This document shows, in pieces, positions 6,737 to 7,308 of a DNA stretch of 7,308 nt. The stretch lies in the NCBI GenBank assembly GCA_028699365.1, contig JAQVUQ010000133.1, positions 1 through 7,308 of the forward strand, in the 5' to 3' direction. The DNA is from UBA5359 sp028699365 [NCBI: bacterium] (lineage in GTDB: Bacteria; UBP13; UBA5359). The position numbers were made by a program, and so were the translations under genes. The notes beneath the pieces are model-generated. The model did not search any database. It saw nothing but the letters and a program-made list of their open reading frames with translations, and had not been told where the DNA came from. Position 1 is the first letter of the stretch. Each line of letters opens with the position of its first letter.

Positions 6737-7231
6737 ATGCAGGCTGATATTATAAGGCTAAGATATCACATGGAACGGGAGTGGATGGCAATAATGATGC
6801 CTATAGAACGAATTCCTGATTGGGAAAAGCGCTTAGCCAGAATGGATGCCTTCTGGGAAGGTGAGATTATCGATCGTCCGGTGGTGTCGATCCCCGTCTG
6901 TCGGCCGGAAACATCGTCCTCCCGGTTATCCGGCAGGGATTACGGCAGTTTGGAAGAGAGATGGCTCGATGCCGGTTATGCGGTGGACCTTGCGCTTATG
7001 AACACGGAGAATATCGAATATTACGGCGATGCCCTGCCGCAGGCCTGGCCGAATCTTGGCCCCGATGTTTTTGCTGCATTTCTGGGCTGCCGCTTGGAGC
7101 TCGGCGAGCATACCTCATGGACGGCGCCTCTTATCAACGACTGGTCGGAGGCGGATAAAGTCGGATTTTCAACGGATAATTTCTGTTCCGAAAAAACCAC
7201 CTATGCACAAGAATCAGTCGGCAAAGTTTGA
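6737..7231 (+). pseudogene. Truncated URO-D/corrinoid methyltransferase-like gene (N-terminal part only)
   Basis: This 164-codon frame resembles the N-terminal part of the uroporphyrinogen-decarboxylase-like proteins often linked to corrinoid-dependent methyl transfer. The cues are IPDWEKRLARMDAFW followed by GEIIDRPVVSI, then YYGDALPQAWPNLGPDVFAAFLGC and the LGEHTSWTAPLINDW stretch. This resemblance is from memory of the family. Complete members are about 350-400 residues, so the (beta/alpha)8 core with the metal/substrate site is missing. Similarity seems to fade after GFSTDNF (about 7184), and the last 14 codons to the TGA at 7231 look unrelated; the two other forward frames there also give no family-like continuation, which argues against a simple frameshift. 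The true start is uncertain: in-frame ATGs occur at 6737, 6770, 6785, 6794 and 6797. The first 16-20 codons are AT-rich and unlike the family, so 6785-6797 is more likely. A lone CATAAT (6715-6720) could be a -10 box but has no good -35. Confidence 0.6.
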
Positions 7232-7308
7232 CAGCTAATCCCTGACTCTAAGCAGCTTTCTCAATCGTTACGTTGAATCCCATTGACTCCAATCTCTTGG
7301 CCATTCTG
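7183..7308 (-). mobile_element. Possible end of an insertion sequence, continuing past the window
   Basis: The family-like reading of the upstream gene is lost near 7184, and a minus-strand frame ends at 7248, leaving about 60 bases of non-coding DNA between. That layout (interrupted gene, short terminal non-coding stretch, then an inward gene end) is what an IS insertion gives. The other end, terminal inverted repeats and target duplication lie outside the window, so the exact boundary is an estimate. Confidence 0.35.
7248..7308 (-). CDS. C-terminal tail of an unidentified minus-strand protein, possibly a transposase
   Basis: Reading from the right edge on the minus strand, 19 sense codons (ending RLESMGFNVTIEKAA) precede a TAG at 7248-7250. 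A short basic/amphipathic end of the form RLxxxGxxVTxxxAA recalls the C-termini of some transposases, but so short a stretch cannot settle the family. The context, just beyond a truncated gene, makes a transposase the favoured guess; chance is possible. Confidence 0.35.
   Translation of the reverse strand, partial: RMAKRLESMGFNVTIEKAA

Noticed and set aside
7029-7238. Plus-strand 69-codon frame overlapping the URO-D fragment in another frame
   Set aside because: Out of frame with a family-like protein, no motifs, and no Shine-Dalgarno worth noting.

Overview
The window reads as a chromosomal piece of a diderm (outer-membrane) bacterium of moderate GC content. All clear genes lie on the plus strand. 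The diderm inference rests on a TolC-type outer membrane channel gene followed directly by a periplasmic adaptor gene. Frequent ATA and AGG codons, a gene fragment of the corrinoid-associated URO-D family and an odd TTTAG-type intergenic repeat would suit an uncultured anaerobe (for example Desulfobacterota, Omnitrophota or PVC-type lineages). That placement is a guess; nothing here fixes the taxon.

Positions 1-3690 hold three tightly coupled genes of a MacAB-TolC-like tripartite exporter. They are the C-terminal part of an outer membrane channel (left end cut by the window), a HlyD/MacA-type adaptor (start and stop overlap by 4 bp) and an FtsX/MacB-type permease without its own ATPase domain (overlap of 1 bp). 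The matching ATPase gene is at 3927-4604. It is separated from the permease by 236 bp containing two arrays of 8-bp units, TTTAGNNN on the left and the complementary CTAAANNN on the right, which together form a large inverted repeat. The expected complex is ATPase plus permease in the inner membrane, adaptor across the periplasm and channel in the outer membrane.

Positions 4605-4742 are the leader of glmS, with a possible promoter, an AT-rich palindrome and a very strong Shine-Dalgarno. Positions 4743-6575 encode complete glucosamine-6-phosphate synthase, the entry enzyme to UDP-GlcNAc and hence peptidoglycan and LPS. A clear intrinsic terminator (6601-6640) and a second stem-loop follow.

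The right end (about 6737-7308) looks broken. It has the first 160 or so codons of a URO-D/corrinoid-methyltransferase-like gene, which stops early at 7231. Beyond it is the tail of a minus-strand frame running off the window that may be the end of a transposase. The simplest reading is a mobile-element insertion near 7180-7190 that truncated the gene.

I did not find a clearly new system. The most unusual structure is the 8-bp-period inverted array between the two transporter genes.
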